A stretch of DNA of 64,000 nt from Pirellula sp. (GTDB lineage: Bacteria > Planctomycetota > Planctomycetia > Pirellulales > Lacipirellulaceae): contig PNKX01000021.1 of the NCBI GenBank assembly GCA_013822725.1, positions 1 to 64,000 on the forward strand. Reading direction: 5' to 3'. This document shows, in pieces, positions 8,041 to 16,518 of the stretch (position 1 is its first letter; each line of letters opens with the position of its first letter). Under the pieces are notes generated by a model. It did not search any database and was not told the DNA's origin. It saw only the letters and a program-made list of their open reading frames with translations. The translations under genes and the position numbers were made by a program.

Positions 8041-9120
8041 ATGCACGTCTGCGATCTACAAGCACTGGACCAGTTGCGCCGTGAACTCCGGTTCGATCCG
8101 CAAGCGCTGCGCCGTTTCCGCAATGCCCTGCTGAAGCATGGCCGCAGCGACGAGGACGCGCTCGCCGAGCTCCCCGCCGACGTCCGCGATCAGTTCGCCA
8201 GTCGCGTCGACCTGCACGCCCTCGAGCTTCATAGCCGCAACGACTCGCAGCAGGATGGCGCGACGAAGCTCCTCTTCCGCACTCGCGCCGGCATGCTCAT
8301 CGAATCGGTGATCCTCCGCATCGCCACTGGCCGGACGACGCTCTGTGTGTCGAGTCAAGTCGGTTGTGCCGCCGCGTGCGACTTCTGCGCCACCGGCAAG
8401 ATGGGTATCGCTCAGAACCTGACGCCGGCCGAGATTCTCGACCAAGTCGCTCAGTCGCGGCAGATCCTCGCCGCCGAGGGACGTCAGCTTCGCAATCTCG
8501 TCTTCATGGGCATGGGCGAGCCGTTCCACAACGAAGAGCATCTGTACGCCACGATCGATGCCCTGACGGCCCCCGAGCTGTTCCACCAAACGCCGGGCCG
8601 CATTCTCGTCTCGACCGTCGGCCTCCCCGACGCGATGATCCGCTGCGCCCGTCGTTTTCCGACGCTCAACATCGCGCTCAGCCTGCACAGCGCCAATCAA
8701 GAGACGCGGCAACAAATCATTCCGTTGGCCAAACGGTATCCGCTCGACGAACTTCGCCGCGCGCTCAGCGAACTGAATCGCATCCAACCCGAGTCGACCG
8801 AGGTGATGGTCGAGTACCTGATGCTCGCCGGGCTCAACGATTCGCTTGAATCCGCGGCTGAACTCGTCGCTTGGCTCAGCGGCCTCCGCGTCCACGTGAA
8901 CCTGATTCCGTTCAACCCGATCGACGACGCTCCGTATCTGCACGGCAGCGACCGCCCCACGCGGGAAGCCTTCGGCGCCTACCTGAAAGCGGCCGGCCTG
9001 AAGTGCACGATCCGCTACAGCCTCGGCGCGGACGTCGCCGCCGCCTGCGGGCAACTGGTTCGCAAAGAGAATCGCAAGCATGCGATTGCCATCAAGACTG
9101 CGAACTTGAGCGAAGCATGA
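8041..9120 (+). CDS. RlmN/Cfr family 23S rRNA adenine methyltransferase
   Basis: Radical SAM enzyme expected to methylate A2503 of 23S rRNA. The cluster motif CAAACDFC is at residues 109-116. The two conserved cysteines of this superfamily are present: Cys102 (TLCVSSQVGC) and the methyl-carrying Cys336 in AAACGQL. GMGEPFHN and VNLIPFNPI are also typical. Some segments read more like Cfr than like E. coli RlmN: FCATG after the cluster, a TAPELFHQTPGR stretch resembling TDPNLF..SPRR of Cfr, and AGLNDSLESA resembling PGVNDSLEHA. Cfr makes C8 methylation and antibiotic resistance, RlmN C2 methylation. Sequence by eye cannot decide, so no symbol is given. It is the only such gene in the window and may simply be the housekeeping RlmN. 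Confidence 0.88.
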   Translation: MHVCDLQALDQLRRELRFDPQALRRFRNALLKHGRSDEDALAELPADVRDQFASRVDLHALELHSRNDSQQDGATKLLFRTRAGMLIESVILRIATGRTTLCVSSQVGCAAACDFCATGKMGIAQNLTPAEILDQVAQSRQILAAEGRQLRNLVFMGMGEPFHNEEHLYATIDALTAPELFHQTPGRILVSTVGLPDAMIRCARRFPTLNIALSLHSANQETRQQIIPLAKRYPLDELRRALSELNRIQPESTEVMVEYLMLAGLNDSLESAAELVAWLSGLRVHVNLIPFNPIDDAPYLHGSDRPTREAFGAYLKAAGLKCTIRYSLGADVAAACGQLVRKENRKHAIAIKTANLSEA

Positions 9121-9125
9121 TGCGG

Positions 9126-9196
9126 TTATCCTGAGCGCAGCGAAGAATCTGGCGCATCCAACGAGCTTCCAGATGCTTCGCTTCGCTCAGAATGAC
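9126..9196. repeat. Inverted repeat, ATCCTGAGCGNAGCGAAG family (copy 1)
   Basis: Left arm 9126-9150 and right arm 9171-9196 pair as TCCTGAGCGCAGCGAAGAATCT with AGATGCTTCGCTTCGCTCAG-type sequence. It lies between two convergent genes. A second copy with an almost perfect stem is at 39894-39965. Confidence 0.85.
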
Positions 9197-9201
9197 GACG
9201 A

Positions 9202-10113
9202 TTACTTCGCCGCCGCTTTGCGACGATTGCGAGCCTCCAGCGTCACGCCGTTCGCCGTGTTGGGCGAGCTCGACGCCGGGTCGGCGGGGCCGTCGAGCGG
9301 GTCGCCCACCTTGATCCCCTTCAGCCGCTGCGTCGCGTACTTCGCATAGTCCGCCGATAGCTCCGTGCCAAGGAACTCGCGGCCGAGCTTCTTTGCCACG
9401 GCGAGCGTTGTGCCGCTGCCGGTGAAGGGGTCGAACACCACGTCGCCCGGGTTGCTGCTCACGCGAATGATGCGGCCGAGGAGTTGCTCGGGCATCTGGC
9501 AGCCGTGGAAGCCTTGCCGTTCCTTGAAGGTGCCGGCCACGCGGGAGTAGTACCAGAGATCGTCCATCGACTGGAAGCTCTCCGGCGCGTCCTGCGGCCG
9601 CAGCACCCAGGTGTCGTCGGGAAGCCGGCCCTTCGGGTTCGCCCGGCTGTCGCCGTAGACGAGGGCCCGCGCCGAGGGGACGCGCACCGCCGGGTCTTCG
9701 GCGTTGAACGTGAACTGCTTCTCGTCCTTGATGAACTGGAACAGGTGGGCGTGCGAGCGGTTGAACTTTCGTGTGCAGTTCACCCCGAAGGTGTAGTACC
9801 AGATGACCCAGCCCCGCATGATGAACGGGCTGGCGATCTGCCGCGTCGCGGCAACCTTCAGTTCCGCGGCATATTCGTCGCCGATCGCCAACCAGAACGT
9901 GCCGCTCGGCTTGAGGATCCGCGAGATCTCGCCAATCCACTCGCCGCACCAGTCGAGGTATTTGGCGTCTTCCTGGCTGTCGTGGTACTTGTCGTACTTG
10001 TAGCCAATGTTGAACGGCGGGTCGGCAAATGCGAGGTCGATCGAGCCATCTTCGATCTGACCCATCGATTTCAGGCAGTCGCCCTGATGGATTTTTCCTA
10101 GCTTCAGCGGCAT
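9202..10113 (-). CDS. Site-specific DNA methyltransferase (adenine-N6 or cytosine-N4), orphan
   Basis: Transfers methyl from SAM to a DNA base amino group. I chose the internal ATG at 10113, giving 303 residues, because the preceding 20 codons look non-homologous. The catalytic motif IV DPPF is at residues 31-34 ([19 protein letters not shown]), and the SAM-binding motif I is near the C-terminus ([20 protein letters not shown]). This motif order defines the beta class. A low-complexity tail follows ([15 protein letters not shown]). No restriction endonuclease or specificity subunit is adjacent, so it appears to be a solitary methylase, possibly with an epigenetic role. The recognition site cannot be read from sequence. 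Confidence 0.93.
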   Translation of the reverse strand: MPLKLGKIHQGDCLKSMGQIEDGSIDLAFADPPFNIGYKYDKYHDSQEDAKYLDWCGEWIGEISRILKPSGTFWLAIGDEYAAELKVAATRQIASPFIMRGWVIWYYTFGVNCTRKFNRSHAHLFQFIKDEKQFTFNAEDPAVRVPSARALVYGDSRANPKGRLPDDTWVLRPQDAPESFQSMDDLWYYSRVAGTFKERQGFHGCQMPEQLLGRIIRVSSNPGDVVFDPFTGSGTTLAVAKKLGREFLGTELSADYAKYATQRLKGIKVGDPLDGPADPASSSPNTANGVTLEARNRRKAAAK

Positions 10114-10226
10114 CGTGCGACTCGTGGCTCGAGCATCCTGCGGAGAAAATCGGAAAGCAAAGCTCTTAAACAAGGTACCAGACTGTTGCGCCGAGACTCA
10201 ACCAGCATTCAGCGCGAATAAAGACT

Positions 10227-10322
10227 GGACAGGATCACAGGATTGCAAAGGATGGACGGGACGGGAGAGTAATGTACTTATCCCGTCGATCTGCTCCATC
10301 CTGTTATCCCTGTTATCCTGTC
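10227..10322. repeat. Inverted repeat, GACAGGAT(A/C)ACAGGAT family
   Basis: Left arm 10227-10265 contains GGACAGGATCACAGGATTG and GGATGGACGGGACGGG; right arm 10281-10322 contains the inverse, ending TGTTATCCTGTC. It fills the divergent gap between the methyltransferase and the sugar isomerase-like gene. Confidence 0.8.
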
Positions 10323-10359
10323 AAAAACAATCGACTTCTATCTCGCCGAAAGCCGTCCA

Positions 10360-11205
10360 ATGAAATACGCCTTCTGCAACGAGATGTTCGGCCAGGAGCC
10401 GTTTGATCAGGTTGCTGGAACAATGCGGGCGCTTGGCTACACCGGGGTCGAGATCGCGCCGTTCACGCTCCTGCCGCCGACGGACGCCTTCGACGCTCGG
10501 CACGTTTCGGCGACCAAGCGGCGCGAGATCCGCCAACAGGCCGAGGCGGCGGGGCTCGAAGTCGTCGGCCTTCATTGGCTGCTCGCGAAGACCAGCGGGT
10601 TCTACCTCACCAGCCCCGACGGCGCAACCCGGCGGGCGACGGCGGACTATCTCAAAGCGCTCGTCGAGCTCTGCAGCGAGCTCGGCGGCACGCTGATGGT
10701 ACTCGGCTCGCCGCAACAGCGCAACCTGCTGCCAGGGGTCGGCTACAACGATGCGGAAGCGTATGCCGCGGAGATCCTGCGCGAGGCGATGCCGACGTGC
10801 GCCGCCCACGGCGTGACGATCGCCGTCGAACCGCTCGGGCCGGCCGAGGGGAATTTTATGTTGACCGCGAAGAGCGGGATCCATCTCGCTGAACTGGTCG
10901 ACTCGCCCCACTGCCGGCTTCATCTCGACGTGAAGGCGATGTCGAGCGAAGCCGACCCGATCGACGTAATCATCCAGGACAGCCGCGAGTGGCTGGCTCA
11001 CTTTCATGTGAACGACCCGAATCTGCTCGGCCCCGGCATGGGAGACGTGCAGTACGGGCCGATCTTGACGGCGCTTGACGACGTCGACTACGCCGGCTGG
11101 TTGTCGCTCGAAGTTTTCAAGTACGAGCCGAGTCCGGTGGAGATTGCTCAACGGAGCATCGAGTACTTGCGAAAGATCGAAGCGGCGATTGCGCGGGAAG
11201 GTTGA
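10360..11205 (+). CDS. Sugar phosphate isomerase/epimerase family TIM-barrel protein
   Basis: 281 residues of the xylose-isomerase-like / AP endonuclease 2 barrel family, which includes hydroxypyruvate isomerases, tagatose epimerases and myo-inosose dehydratases. The start MKYAFCNEMFG, the metal-binding acidic residues in TIAVEPLGPAEGNFM, HLDVKAMSSE, and the HFHVNDPNLLGPG segment with a D/H pair, and the final GWLSLEVFKYEP are typical of the fold. There is no signal peptide, so it is cytoplasmic. Nothing in the neighbourhood fixes the sugar. Substrate unknown. Confidence 0.88.
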   Translation: MKYAFCNEMFGQEPFDQVAGTMRALGYTGVEIAPFTLLPPTDAFDARHVSATKRREIRQQAEAAGLEVVGLHWLLAKTSGFYLTSPDGATRRATADYLKALVELCSELGGTLMVLGSPQQRNLLPGVGYNDAEAYAAEILREAMPTCAAHGVTIAVEPLGPAEGNFMLTAKSGIHLAELVDSPHCRLHLDVKAMSSEADPIDVIIQDSREWLAHFHVNDPNLLGPGMGDVQYGPILTALDDVDYAGWLSLEVFKYEPSPVEIAQRSIEYLRKIEAAIAREG

Positions 11206-11220
11206 GTGGCTCCATGTTCT

Positions 11221-11309
11221 AGTCCCGGGCTCCGCCCGGGGGTGGGTTTCCATTTCGTTTGGCAACGTCGCGCGATGTGGTGGCCGACCCCCGGGCGGAG
11301 CCCGGGGCT
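11221..11309. repeat. CCCGGGCTCCGCCCGGG element, copy a
   Basis: Arms 11221-11244 and 11286-11309. Each arm is itself a small hairpin and the two arms pair with each other. It is one of seven copies (a-g) in the window and lies between convergent genes. Confidence 0.88.
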
Positions 11310-11318
11310 GCAGGGGCG

Positions 11319-11705
11319 CTAATCTGCCAGCGGTCGCGGCGGCGCGGTGAACGCGGTCGTGAAGACGCGGCCGTCGCGAAGGCCGATGGCGACCCACACC
11401 AGCACGCCCATGATCACGGGCATGATGTACTGGTCGTTGACGCGGACGTGGGTCGCGATGGCGCCGCCGAGGTAGGCGGTGACCAGCACGGCGCCGATGA
11501 ACGCGGTGCGAGGGATGAGGTACAGGATCGCGACGGCGACCTCGATAACGCCGATCGTTTTCATCACTTCGATCCCCCAGCCCAACTTGGCGAACATCTC
11601 TTCTTTGCCTTCGAAGTCCATGAACTTCCCTGGGGCGCTAAGAAACATCAGCATCGCCGCGATTAAGATGCTCAGGACCCAGCCGATAATTTTCTTCACG
11701 TTCAT
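11319..11705 (-). CDS. DoxX family membrane protein
   Basis: 128 residues starting at the ATG at 11705 (MNVKKIIGWVLSILIAAMLM); the frame is open further upstream but runs into an intergenic repeat. Four hydrophobic segments fit the DoxX four-helix layout, with the family features FLSAPGKFM in helix 1, MKTIGVIEVAVAILYLIPRT in helix 2 and GGAIATHVRV after helix 3. DoxX-like proteins have poorly defined roles, often linked to redox or thiol homeostasis. An SRPBCC protein and a ferredoxin are encoded upstream on the same strand, but repeats separate all three, so operon status is unclear. Confidence 0.9.
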   Translation of the reverse strand: MNVKKIIGWVLSILIAAMLMFLSAPGKFMDFEGKEEMFAKLGWGIEVMKTIGVIEVAVAILYLIPRTAFIGAVLVTAYLGGAIATHVRVNDQYIMPVIMGVLVWVAIGLRDGRVFTTAFTAPPRPLAD

Positions 11706-11750
11706 TGCAAACTCGCTTTGAGTTGATTGAGTGTTGTTTGTTGTCAGTTC

Positions 11751-11838
11751 TAGCCCCGGGCTCCGCCCGGGGGTGACGTCACGTTGGGCGACGATTACCG
11801 GAATGGTGACCGACCCCCGGGCGGAGCCCGGGGCTGCA
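11751..11838. repeat. CCCGGGCTCCGCCCGGG element, copy b
   Basis: Arms 11751-11777 and 11808-11838. The loop ends in GGAATGGTGACCGACCCCC, closely matching the loop of copies d and g. It lies between the co-directional SRPBCC and DoxX genes. Confidence 0.9.
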
Positions 11839-11845
11839 GGCGTCG

Positions 11846-12304
11846 TTACTCGCCGTCCGGGATGCTTGGCTCGACGAGGTTCGCCAGTTGGCCGAGCGAT
11901 TCCTGCCAGCCGAGGTAGCACATTTCGGTGGGGATCATCGCCGGGATCCCTTCCTGCACGATGCTCAACTCGGTGCCGCAGAGGACGGGCTTGAGCGTGA
12001 TCGTGACGTTCATCTCACCCGACAGGTTGGGATCGTCGAAGCGGTCGGTGTGAACGATCCGCTGGTTGGGGACGAGCTCGACGTACTTGGCGCTAAAGCT
12101 GTGGGCCGAGCCGGTGCCGAAGTTCGTGAACGACATCCGGTAGCCGCCGCCAACCTTCGCTTCGATCTCGTGGACCTTACCGAGGAACCCGTGCGGCGGC
12201 AGCCAGCGGGCCATCGCGTCGGCGTCGATGAAGGCTTTGTAGACGCGTTCGGCCGGGGCGCGGAGGACGCGGTGCAGGCGGACGGTTCCGGTTGATGCGG
12301 ACAT
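11846..12304 (-). CDS. SRPBCC / AHSA1-like START-fold protein
   Basis: 152 residues from the ATG at 12304, preceded by GAGGGAGAT as ribosome site. It shows the AHSA1 pattern: VRLHRVLRAPAERVYKAFID, MARWLPPHGF, VGGGYRMSFTNF, LKPVLCGTELSIVQEGIP and a C-terminal GWQESLGQLANLVE helix. These are small hydrophobic-cavity proteins, often annotated as Hsp90 activator 1-like in bacteria, with mostly unknown ligands. The open frame upstream of 12304 crosses a repeat and the ferredoxin gene in another frame and is not coding. Confidence 0.92.
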   Translation of the reverse strand: MSASTGTVRLHRVLRAPAERVYKAFIDADAMARWLPPHGFLGKVHEIEAKVGGGYRMSFTNFGTGSAHSFSAKYVELVPNQRIVHTDRFDDPNLSGEMNVTITLKPVLCGTELSIVQEGIPAMIPTEMCYLGWQESLGQLANLVEPSIPDGE

Positions 12305-12411
12305 GGTTGTATCTCCCTCGGAGTTGGATGCTTTCCTTTGGCCTTCGTGGGGGCCTTTGCTAAGTAGTCGATTGGGTGGGCGGGAATCGACAGGGCGAGG
12401 AATAATATTTG

Positions 12412-12437
12412 TGGGCAGTGGGCAGTGGGCAGTGGGG
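12412..12437 (+). repeat. Short tandem GGGCAGT repeat
   Basis: Three to four head-to-tail copies of the 7-mer GGGCAGT directly before the inverted repeat at 12439-12528. No second arm was found. Confidence 0.75.
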
Positions 12438-12438
12438 G

Positions 12439-12528
12439 GATGGCACGCCCAGGAGGTACTCCGGATGGGCGTGGTGGCGCCTGCGCAGGGTTCACCACGC
12501 CCTGCGCAGTACCTTAGGGCGTGCCACC
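12439..12528. repeat. Inverted repeat, TGGCACGCCC..GGTACTCC family (copy 2)
   Basis: Left arm 12439-12477 and right arm 12493-12528 carry the same TGGCACGCCC, GGTACT(CC) and GGGCGTGGTG blocks as 5965-6055. It lies between the ferredoxin and SRPBCC genes. Confidence 0.86.
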
Positions 12529-12546
12529 CTTTGGGGAAGGAGAGCG

Positions 12547-12942
12547 TTACGCTCCAGCCCGTAGCTCGGCGAGTTGCTGGGCCGTCCCCACGAGCCGGTC
12601 CCAATTCTCTTGGATGTACTCCGGCGGGCCGCCGATCTCGGCGACGACGGTGGCGACCAGCTCGGTCGGGACCATTTCGATCGCGTCCCAGGGGCAGACT
12701 TTCAGGTCGTACGGATTCGACTTTTTGCCGGGGATGTGGACGCAGACTTCGCAGCCGACGCAGCGTTCGAGGTCGATCTCGCACCACTGCTGCGTCCCTT
12801 TGACGATGCCGCGGTCGATCTTCATCAGCACGATGCAATCGACGGGGCAGACCTCCAGGCACGACTCGCAGCCGGTGCAGTTGTCGGCGTTGATGACCGC
12901 CAACTCCTTGGGGACCTTTTTGCGGGGGCCTTGCTTTGCCAT
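12547..12942 (-). CDS. 4Fe-4S dicluster ferredoxin
   Basis: Small electron carrier, 131 residues from the ATG at 12942 (MAKQGPRKKVPKELAVINAD); an upstream in-frame start at 12987 adds 15 residues of doubtful value. The first cluster motif is CTGCESCLEVCPVDC. The second is CVGCEVCVHIPGKKSNPYDL followed by KVCPWDAI, so the last cysteine pair is spaced by an insertion of about a dozen residues. A C-terminal helix (GPPEYIQENWDRLVGTAQQL) follows. The redox partner is unknown and no oxidoreductase is adjacent. Confidence 0.92.
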   Translation of the reverse strand: MAKQGPRKKVPKELAVINADNCTGCESCLEVCPVDCIVLMKIDRGIVKGTQQWCEIDLERCVGCEVCVHIPGKKSNPYDLKVCPWDAIEMVPTELVATVVAEIGGPPEYIQENWDRLVGTAQQLAELRAGA

Positions 12943-13055
12943 GTCGAAACGCCGGGGCGAGAGGAGGGACTTTGTGAAAGCCTTCACAATGATATGTCAT
13001 TATCGGCCGGCCGCCAATTCCGGTGGGGCGAAATCGGGGCGAACTACTGAATACT

Positions 13056-13200
13056 AACCGCCAAGGACGCCAAGGACGCCAAGGGGAATACCTGGGGGAT
13101 GCAGCCCGCGAATGACGCGAAGGGACGCTAAGAGGAAATGAACATTCGCGCTTATTCGCGTCATTCGCGGGCTCATTTTTCTTTTCCTTGGCAGTTCGCC
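13056..13200. repeat. Composite inverted repeats upstream of the GH51 gene
   Basis: 13056-13087 is one arm of the AACCGCCAAGGACGCCAAGG family, here with only a fragment of the opposite arm. Inside lies a second inverted repeat, AGCCCGCGAATGACGCGAAG at 13102 pairing with TTCGCGTCATTCGCGGGCT ending at 13173. Confidence 0.78.
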
Positions 13201-13340
13201 AGGCCTGAAATCGCCGTTGAAAGCTGCTTGACCCCCGGCGGTCGGGGGCCCAAACTCGCGGGTTCGGGCTCGCCTTTCCGCGGCGCGGCTCCTTTTCCGC
13301 TGGGCGGTAGCAGTTTCTTTTCTCAATCAGGACCATTCTT

Positions 13341-14900
13341 ATGTCCCCTCTTGTGCGGTTGGCTGTCGTTGTGGTGCTTGGATTGGGGGGACCGCTAGCG
13401 GTTCAGGCCGCCGAGCCGTTGGCTGCTACGGGGGTTATTCATGGCGATCAGGATGGCGGGACGATCAGCCGGCATCTGTATGGTCACTTTGCCGAGCATC
13501 TGGGGCGTTGCATTTACGACGGGTTGTGGGTCGGCGAGGAGTCGTTGATTCCGAACACCAAGGGCGTTCGCACCGACGTCATCGACGCCTTGAAAAAACT
13601 CAAGATTCCGAATCTTCGTTGGCCGGGAGGCTGCTTCGCCGACGACTATCACTGGCGGGACGGCATCGGCCCGCTCGACCAGCGGCCGCAGACGATCAAT
13701 ATTCACTGGGGACAAGTCGTCGAGACGAATGCATTTGGAACTCATGAGTTTCTTGAACTATGCGAACTGCTCGACGCCGAGCCGTATCTCGCCGGCAACG
13801 TCGGAAGCGGTTCGCCCGAGGAGATGCGGGACTGGATCGAGTACCTCACCTTCGACGGCGATAGCGAGCTGGCGAACCTCCGTCGGAAGAACGGACGGGA
13901 GCAGCCGTGGCGGATTGAGTACTTCGGAGTCGGCAATGAAAACTGGGGCTGCGGCGGCGCGATGCGACCGGAGTATTACGCCGATCTCTATCGTCGGTAC
14001 GCCGAGTACTGCCGCGACCTGTCGGGGAACCGTCTCACGCGCGTCGCGTGCGGCCCCAGCGGCAACGACGGCAATTGGACGCGCACGGTGATGGAGCGCG
14101 TCGGCGGGCGGATGCAGGCGCTGTCGCTCCATCAGTACACGCTCGCGGCGCCGTGGCATGAGAAGCGGCCGGCGACCGGGTTCGACGATGCGGCGTGGTT
14201 CGCGATCGTCCGCGAGGCGCTCACGATGGAGAAGACGCTCGACGACACCGAGGCGATCATGGACAAGACCGACCCGGACAAGCGGATTGGCCTGTTCGTC
14301 GACGAGTGGGGAACCTGGTACGCCAACGAACCGGGGACGCCGGGCTACGCGCTCTACCAGCAGAACACGCTCCGCGACGCGATGGTGGCGGGAGTGACGC
14401 TCCATATCTTTCACGATCACTGCGAGCGAGTTCGGATGGCGAACATCGCTCAGATCGTGAACGTGCTGCAGGCGATGATCCTCACCGAGGGCGAGAAGAT
14501 GGTCCTCACGCCGACGTACCATGTGTTCGAGATGTACAAGGTCCACCAAGACGCGACACGGTTGCCGCTGGAGTTGAAGTCGCCCGAATACAAGCACGGG
14601 AAGGACGCGATCCCGGCGGTGAGCGCTTCGGCCTCGCGCGACAAGGCGGGGAAGGTTCACGTTTCGCTGGTGAACGTTCATCCAACCGACGCGGTGACGG
14701 TGACGTGCGAACTGGCCAGCGTCGCCGCGACGAAGGCGACCGGCCGCGTGCTGACGGGCGACAAGCTCGACGCGCACAACACGTTTGACGACCTCGACGC
14801 CGTGACGCCGAAGGCGTTCGACGGGGCGACGCTGGCCGACGGCAAACTGACCGTGGAGCTACCGGCGCGGTCGGTCGTGGTGCTTGAATTGGCGGAGTGA
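13341..14900 (+). CDS. Secreted GH51 alpha-L-arabinofuranosidase
   Basis: Retaining glycosidase that releases terminal arabinofuranose from plant or algal polysaccharides. Residues 1-24 form a signal peptide ([19 protein letters not shown]). The GH51 barrel follows with [36 protein letters not shown], acid/base Glu200 in [12 protein letters not shown], and nucleophile Glu322 in [11 protein letters not shown]. The last 120 residues form the usual C-terminal beta-sandwich. Length 519 fits the family. It stands alone without an adjacent transporter or regulator. Confidence 0.95.
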   Translation: MSPLVRLAVVVVLGLGGPLAVQAAEPLAATGVIHGDQDGGTISRHLYGHFAEHLGRCIYDGLWVGEESLIPNTKGVRTDVIDALKKLKIPNLRWPGGCFADDYHWRDGIGPLDQRPQTINIHWGQVVETNAFGTHEFLELCELLDAEPYLAGNVGSGSPEEMRDWIEYLTFDGDSELANLRRKNGREQPWRIEYFGVGNENWGCGGAMRPEYYADLYRRYAEYCRDLSGNRLTRVACGPSGNDGNWTRTVMERVGGRMQALSLHQYTLAAPWHEKRPATGFDDAAWFAIVREALTMEKTLDDTEAIMDKTDPDKRIGLFVDEWGTWYANEPGTPGYALYQQNTLRDAMVAGVTLHIFHDHCERVRMANIAQIVNVLQAMILTEGEKMVLTPTYHVFEMYKVHQDATRLPLELKSPEYKHGKDAIPAVSASASRDKAGKVHVSLVNVHPTDAVTVTCELASVAATKATGRVLTGDKLDAHNTFDDLDAVTPKAFDGATLADGKLTVELPARSVVVLELAE

Positions 14901-15129
14901 GTTCTGTCGCCTCATTCGATTTCGGGTAGCCTCGGTTGCCGCCCGAGCGGCTACCGAGGCGGCGCAGCCGCAGGAGGTCGGCTCGTTGCGGCGCCTCTTT
15001 ACGGCAGATCGTTTCGTTGAGAGCCTCTTACGGCTGCGCCGCACTGGTAGGCGAGTACGCCAACCAGTGCTACCCCGACTGTCGTTGTGTCGCCTCGTGC
15101 GTTTTGGGCGACAGAAATCAAAAAGCGTC

Positions 15130-15196
15130 GAGAAATTGCTAGTCTGCCGTGTGGGCCATGTCGGCCGTGTCGGCCAAGAGTTATTGGCCGACATGG
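15130..15196 (+). repeat. 67-bp hairpin element, copy A
   Basis: Begins GAGAAATTGCTAGTCTGCC and ends in a stem GTCGGCCAA / TTGGCCGAC. It aligns without gaps to copy B at 15334-15400. The stems differ by a paired substitution. Confidence 0.85.
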
Positions 15197-15333
15197 ACGA
15201 AGCTGGAGCGGTCAGCTTGAGTTGCTGCCCTTACCGGCTGCCTCCAGAGGCAATTGCTTGCGGGCTATGGGTATTGGAGACCGTGTACCCGCTGCTCACT
15301 GGCGACACGCCAGTGGCGCCCGAAGCAACTGCC

Positions 15334-15400
15334 GGGAAATCGCTAGTCTGCCATGTCTGCCAAGTGCGCCATGTCTGCCAATTGTTTTTGGCAGACATGG
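15334..15400 (+). repeat. 67-bp hairpin element, copy B
   Basis: Begins GGGAAATCGCTAGTCTGCC and ends in a stem GTCTGCCAA / TTGGCAGAC. The G-C pair of copy A is a T-A pair here, so pairing is kept although both arms changed. Confidence 0.85.
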
Positions 15401-15684
15401 GACAAAAAGGACAGAATGAGCTCGCTTGACGCGCAGCGCGACTGATCTGCCGACGGCGCGAGAGGCTGCGGCAGGGATAGGAAGTCGAGTTGTCAAAGAG
15501 CGACGCATATTCACCCGTACAGTATCAGGGTGCGCGGCCAATTTCAAGATGGGGATTGGTTTTTTTGAGCGGAGTTAGAGGCGGCCAAGAATAGGGGCTT
15601 GCATCGGCTGCCGAGCGAACTGACGATGTGCCGGATACGTTGCAATGAATCTCACTGCACCGCGCTCATTCGGAAGAGAACAGG

Positions 15685-16422
15685 ATGTGGGACCGACTTC
15701 GTCAGATTGTCGAAGAGAACGATACGCCGGCCGGAAAGGCGTTCGATCTTTCGATCCAGGCCTTGATCGTTTTATCGTTGGTGACGTTCTCGATAGAAAC
15801 GTTGCCCGACCTTTCGCCGCGAACTCAGAAATGGCTCTATGGCGTCGAAGCCGCTACCGTTGCGGTCTTTACGGTCGAGTACCTGCTGCGGCTAACGCTG
15901 GCCGAGCGAAAGCTGAAGTTTGCATTCAGCTTTTTCGGCGTGATCGACCTGCTCGCGATTCTGCCGTTTTATCTAGCGACCGGGATCGATTTGCGATCGG
16001 TGCGACTATTTCGCTTCCTGCGGTTATTCCGTGCATTTAAGATCGTTCGCTACAGCAAGGCCATACGGCGATTTCATCGAGCGTTCATCATCGCTCGCGA
16101 AGAACTCGTCCTGTTCGTCATCATCACGCTGATGCTGCTCTATTTCTCAGCCGTCGGCATCTACTACTTCGAACACGAAGCCCAGCCGAAGCAGTTTGCA
16201 TCGGTGTTTCACAGTCTCTGGTGGTCGGTGGCGACGTTGACGACGGTTGGCTACGGCGATATCTACCCGGTGACCGTTGGCGGGAAGATCTTCACGTTTG
16301 GCGTGTTGTTGATTGGGCTCGGCATCGTCTCAGTGCCGGCTGGCCTGGTGGCGTCGGCGCTTTCGAAGGCGCGGGCGATGGAGGATGCGAGTGACGAATT
16401 ATCTGGCTCGCGAAATCGTTAA
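15685..16422 (+). CDS. Voltage-gated potassium channel-type ion transporter
   Basis: Six-segment cation channel, 245 residues. The voltage sensor S4 is at about residues 104-123, rich in spaced arginines (RSVRLFRFLRLFRAFKIVRY). The pore loop carries the potassium filter TVGYGD at residues 187-192, followed by S6 (IFTFGVLLIGLGIVSVPAGL). There is no C-terminal RCK or cyclic-nucleotide domain. It probably forms a tetrameric potassium channel in the cytoplasmic membrane. The next gene, a putative nuclease-fold protein, starts 96 bp downstream on the same strand. Confidence 0.94.
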   Translation: MWDRLRQIVEENDTPAGKAFDLSIQALIVLSLVTFSIETLPDLSPRTQKWLYGVEAATVAVFTVEYLLRLTLAERKLKFAFSFFGVIDLLAILPFYLATGIDLRSVRLFRFLRLFRAFKIVRYSKAIRRFHRAFIIAREELVLFVIITLMLLYFSAVGIYYFEHEAQPKQFASVFHSLWWSVATLTTVGYGDIYPVTVGGKIFTFGVLLIGLGIVSVPAGLVASALSKARAMEDASDELSGSRNR

Positions 16423-16518
16423 TAGTTTGTAGATGCGGTCAGTCGATGGCTATACTCTCGTGTGTAGGTGCGTATTGCCCCTCTGCTGTAAAAACTTCTC
16501 TTAGCAAAGGAAAGTACC

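Larger units (their letters stand above)
14901..15684. other. Repeat-dense 784-bp intergenic stretch
   Basis: No convincing gene. It contains a hairpin around 14930-14965 (CCTCGGTTGCC with GGCTACCGAGG), a nested hairpin at about 15050-15080 (CACTGGTAGGCG with CGCCAACCAGTG), the two copies of a 67-bp element listed separately, and the hairpin CACTGGCGACACGCCAGTG at 15297-15315, which has a relative at 21264-21282. Open frames through it are translations of these repeats. It could hold a structured transcript. Confidence 0.7.

Noticed and set aside
9202..11205. Restriction-modification system
   Set aside because: Neighbours of the methyltransferase are an rRNA methylase and a TIM-barrel isomerase; no endonuclease or specificity gene.
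10321..11397. 358-codon open frame antisense to the sugar isomerase-like gene
   Set aside because: Shadow of the real gene, crossing repeats at both ends.
13056..13087. Regular CCAAGGACG spacing that could suggest a CRISPR or microsatellite
   Set aside because: Units are only about 9 nt without unique spacers, and the block is one arm of an inverted repeat family seen elsewhere.
14884..15429. 181-codon open frame in the gap after the GH51 gene
   Set aside because: It reads through several inverted repeats, and its protein repeats GRVGR and CHVCQ because the DNA does.
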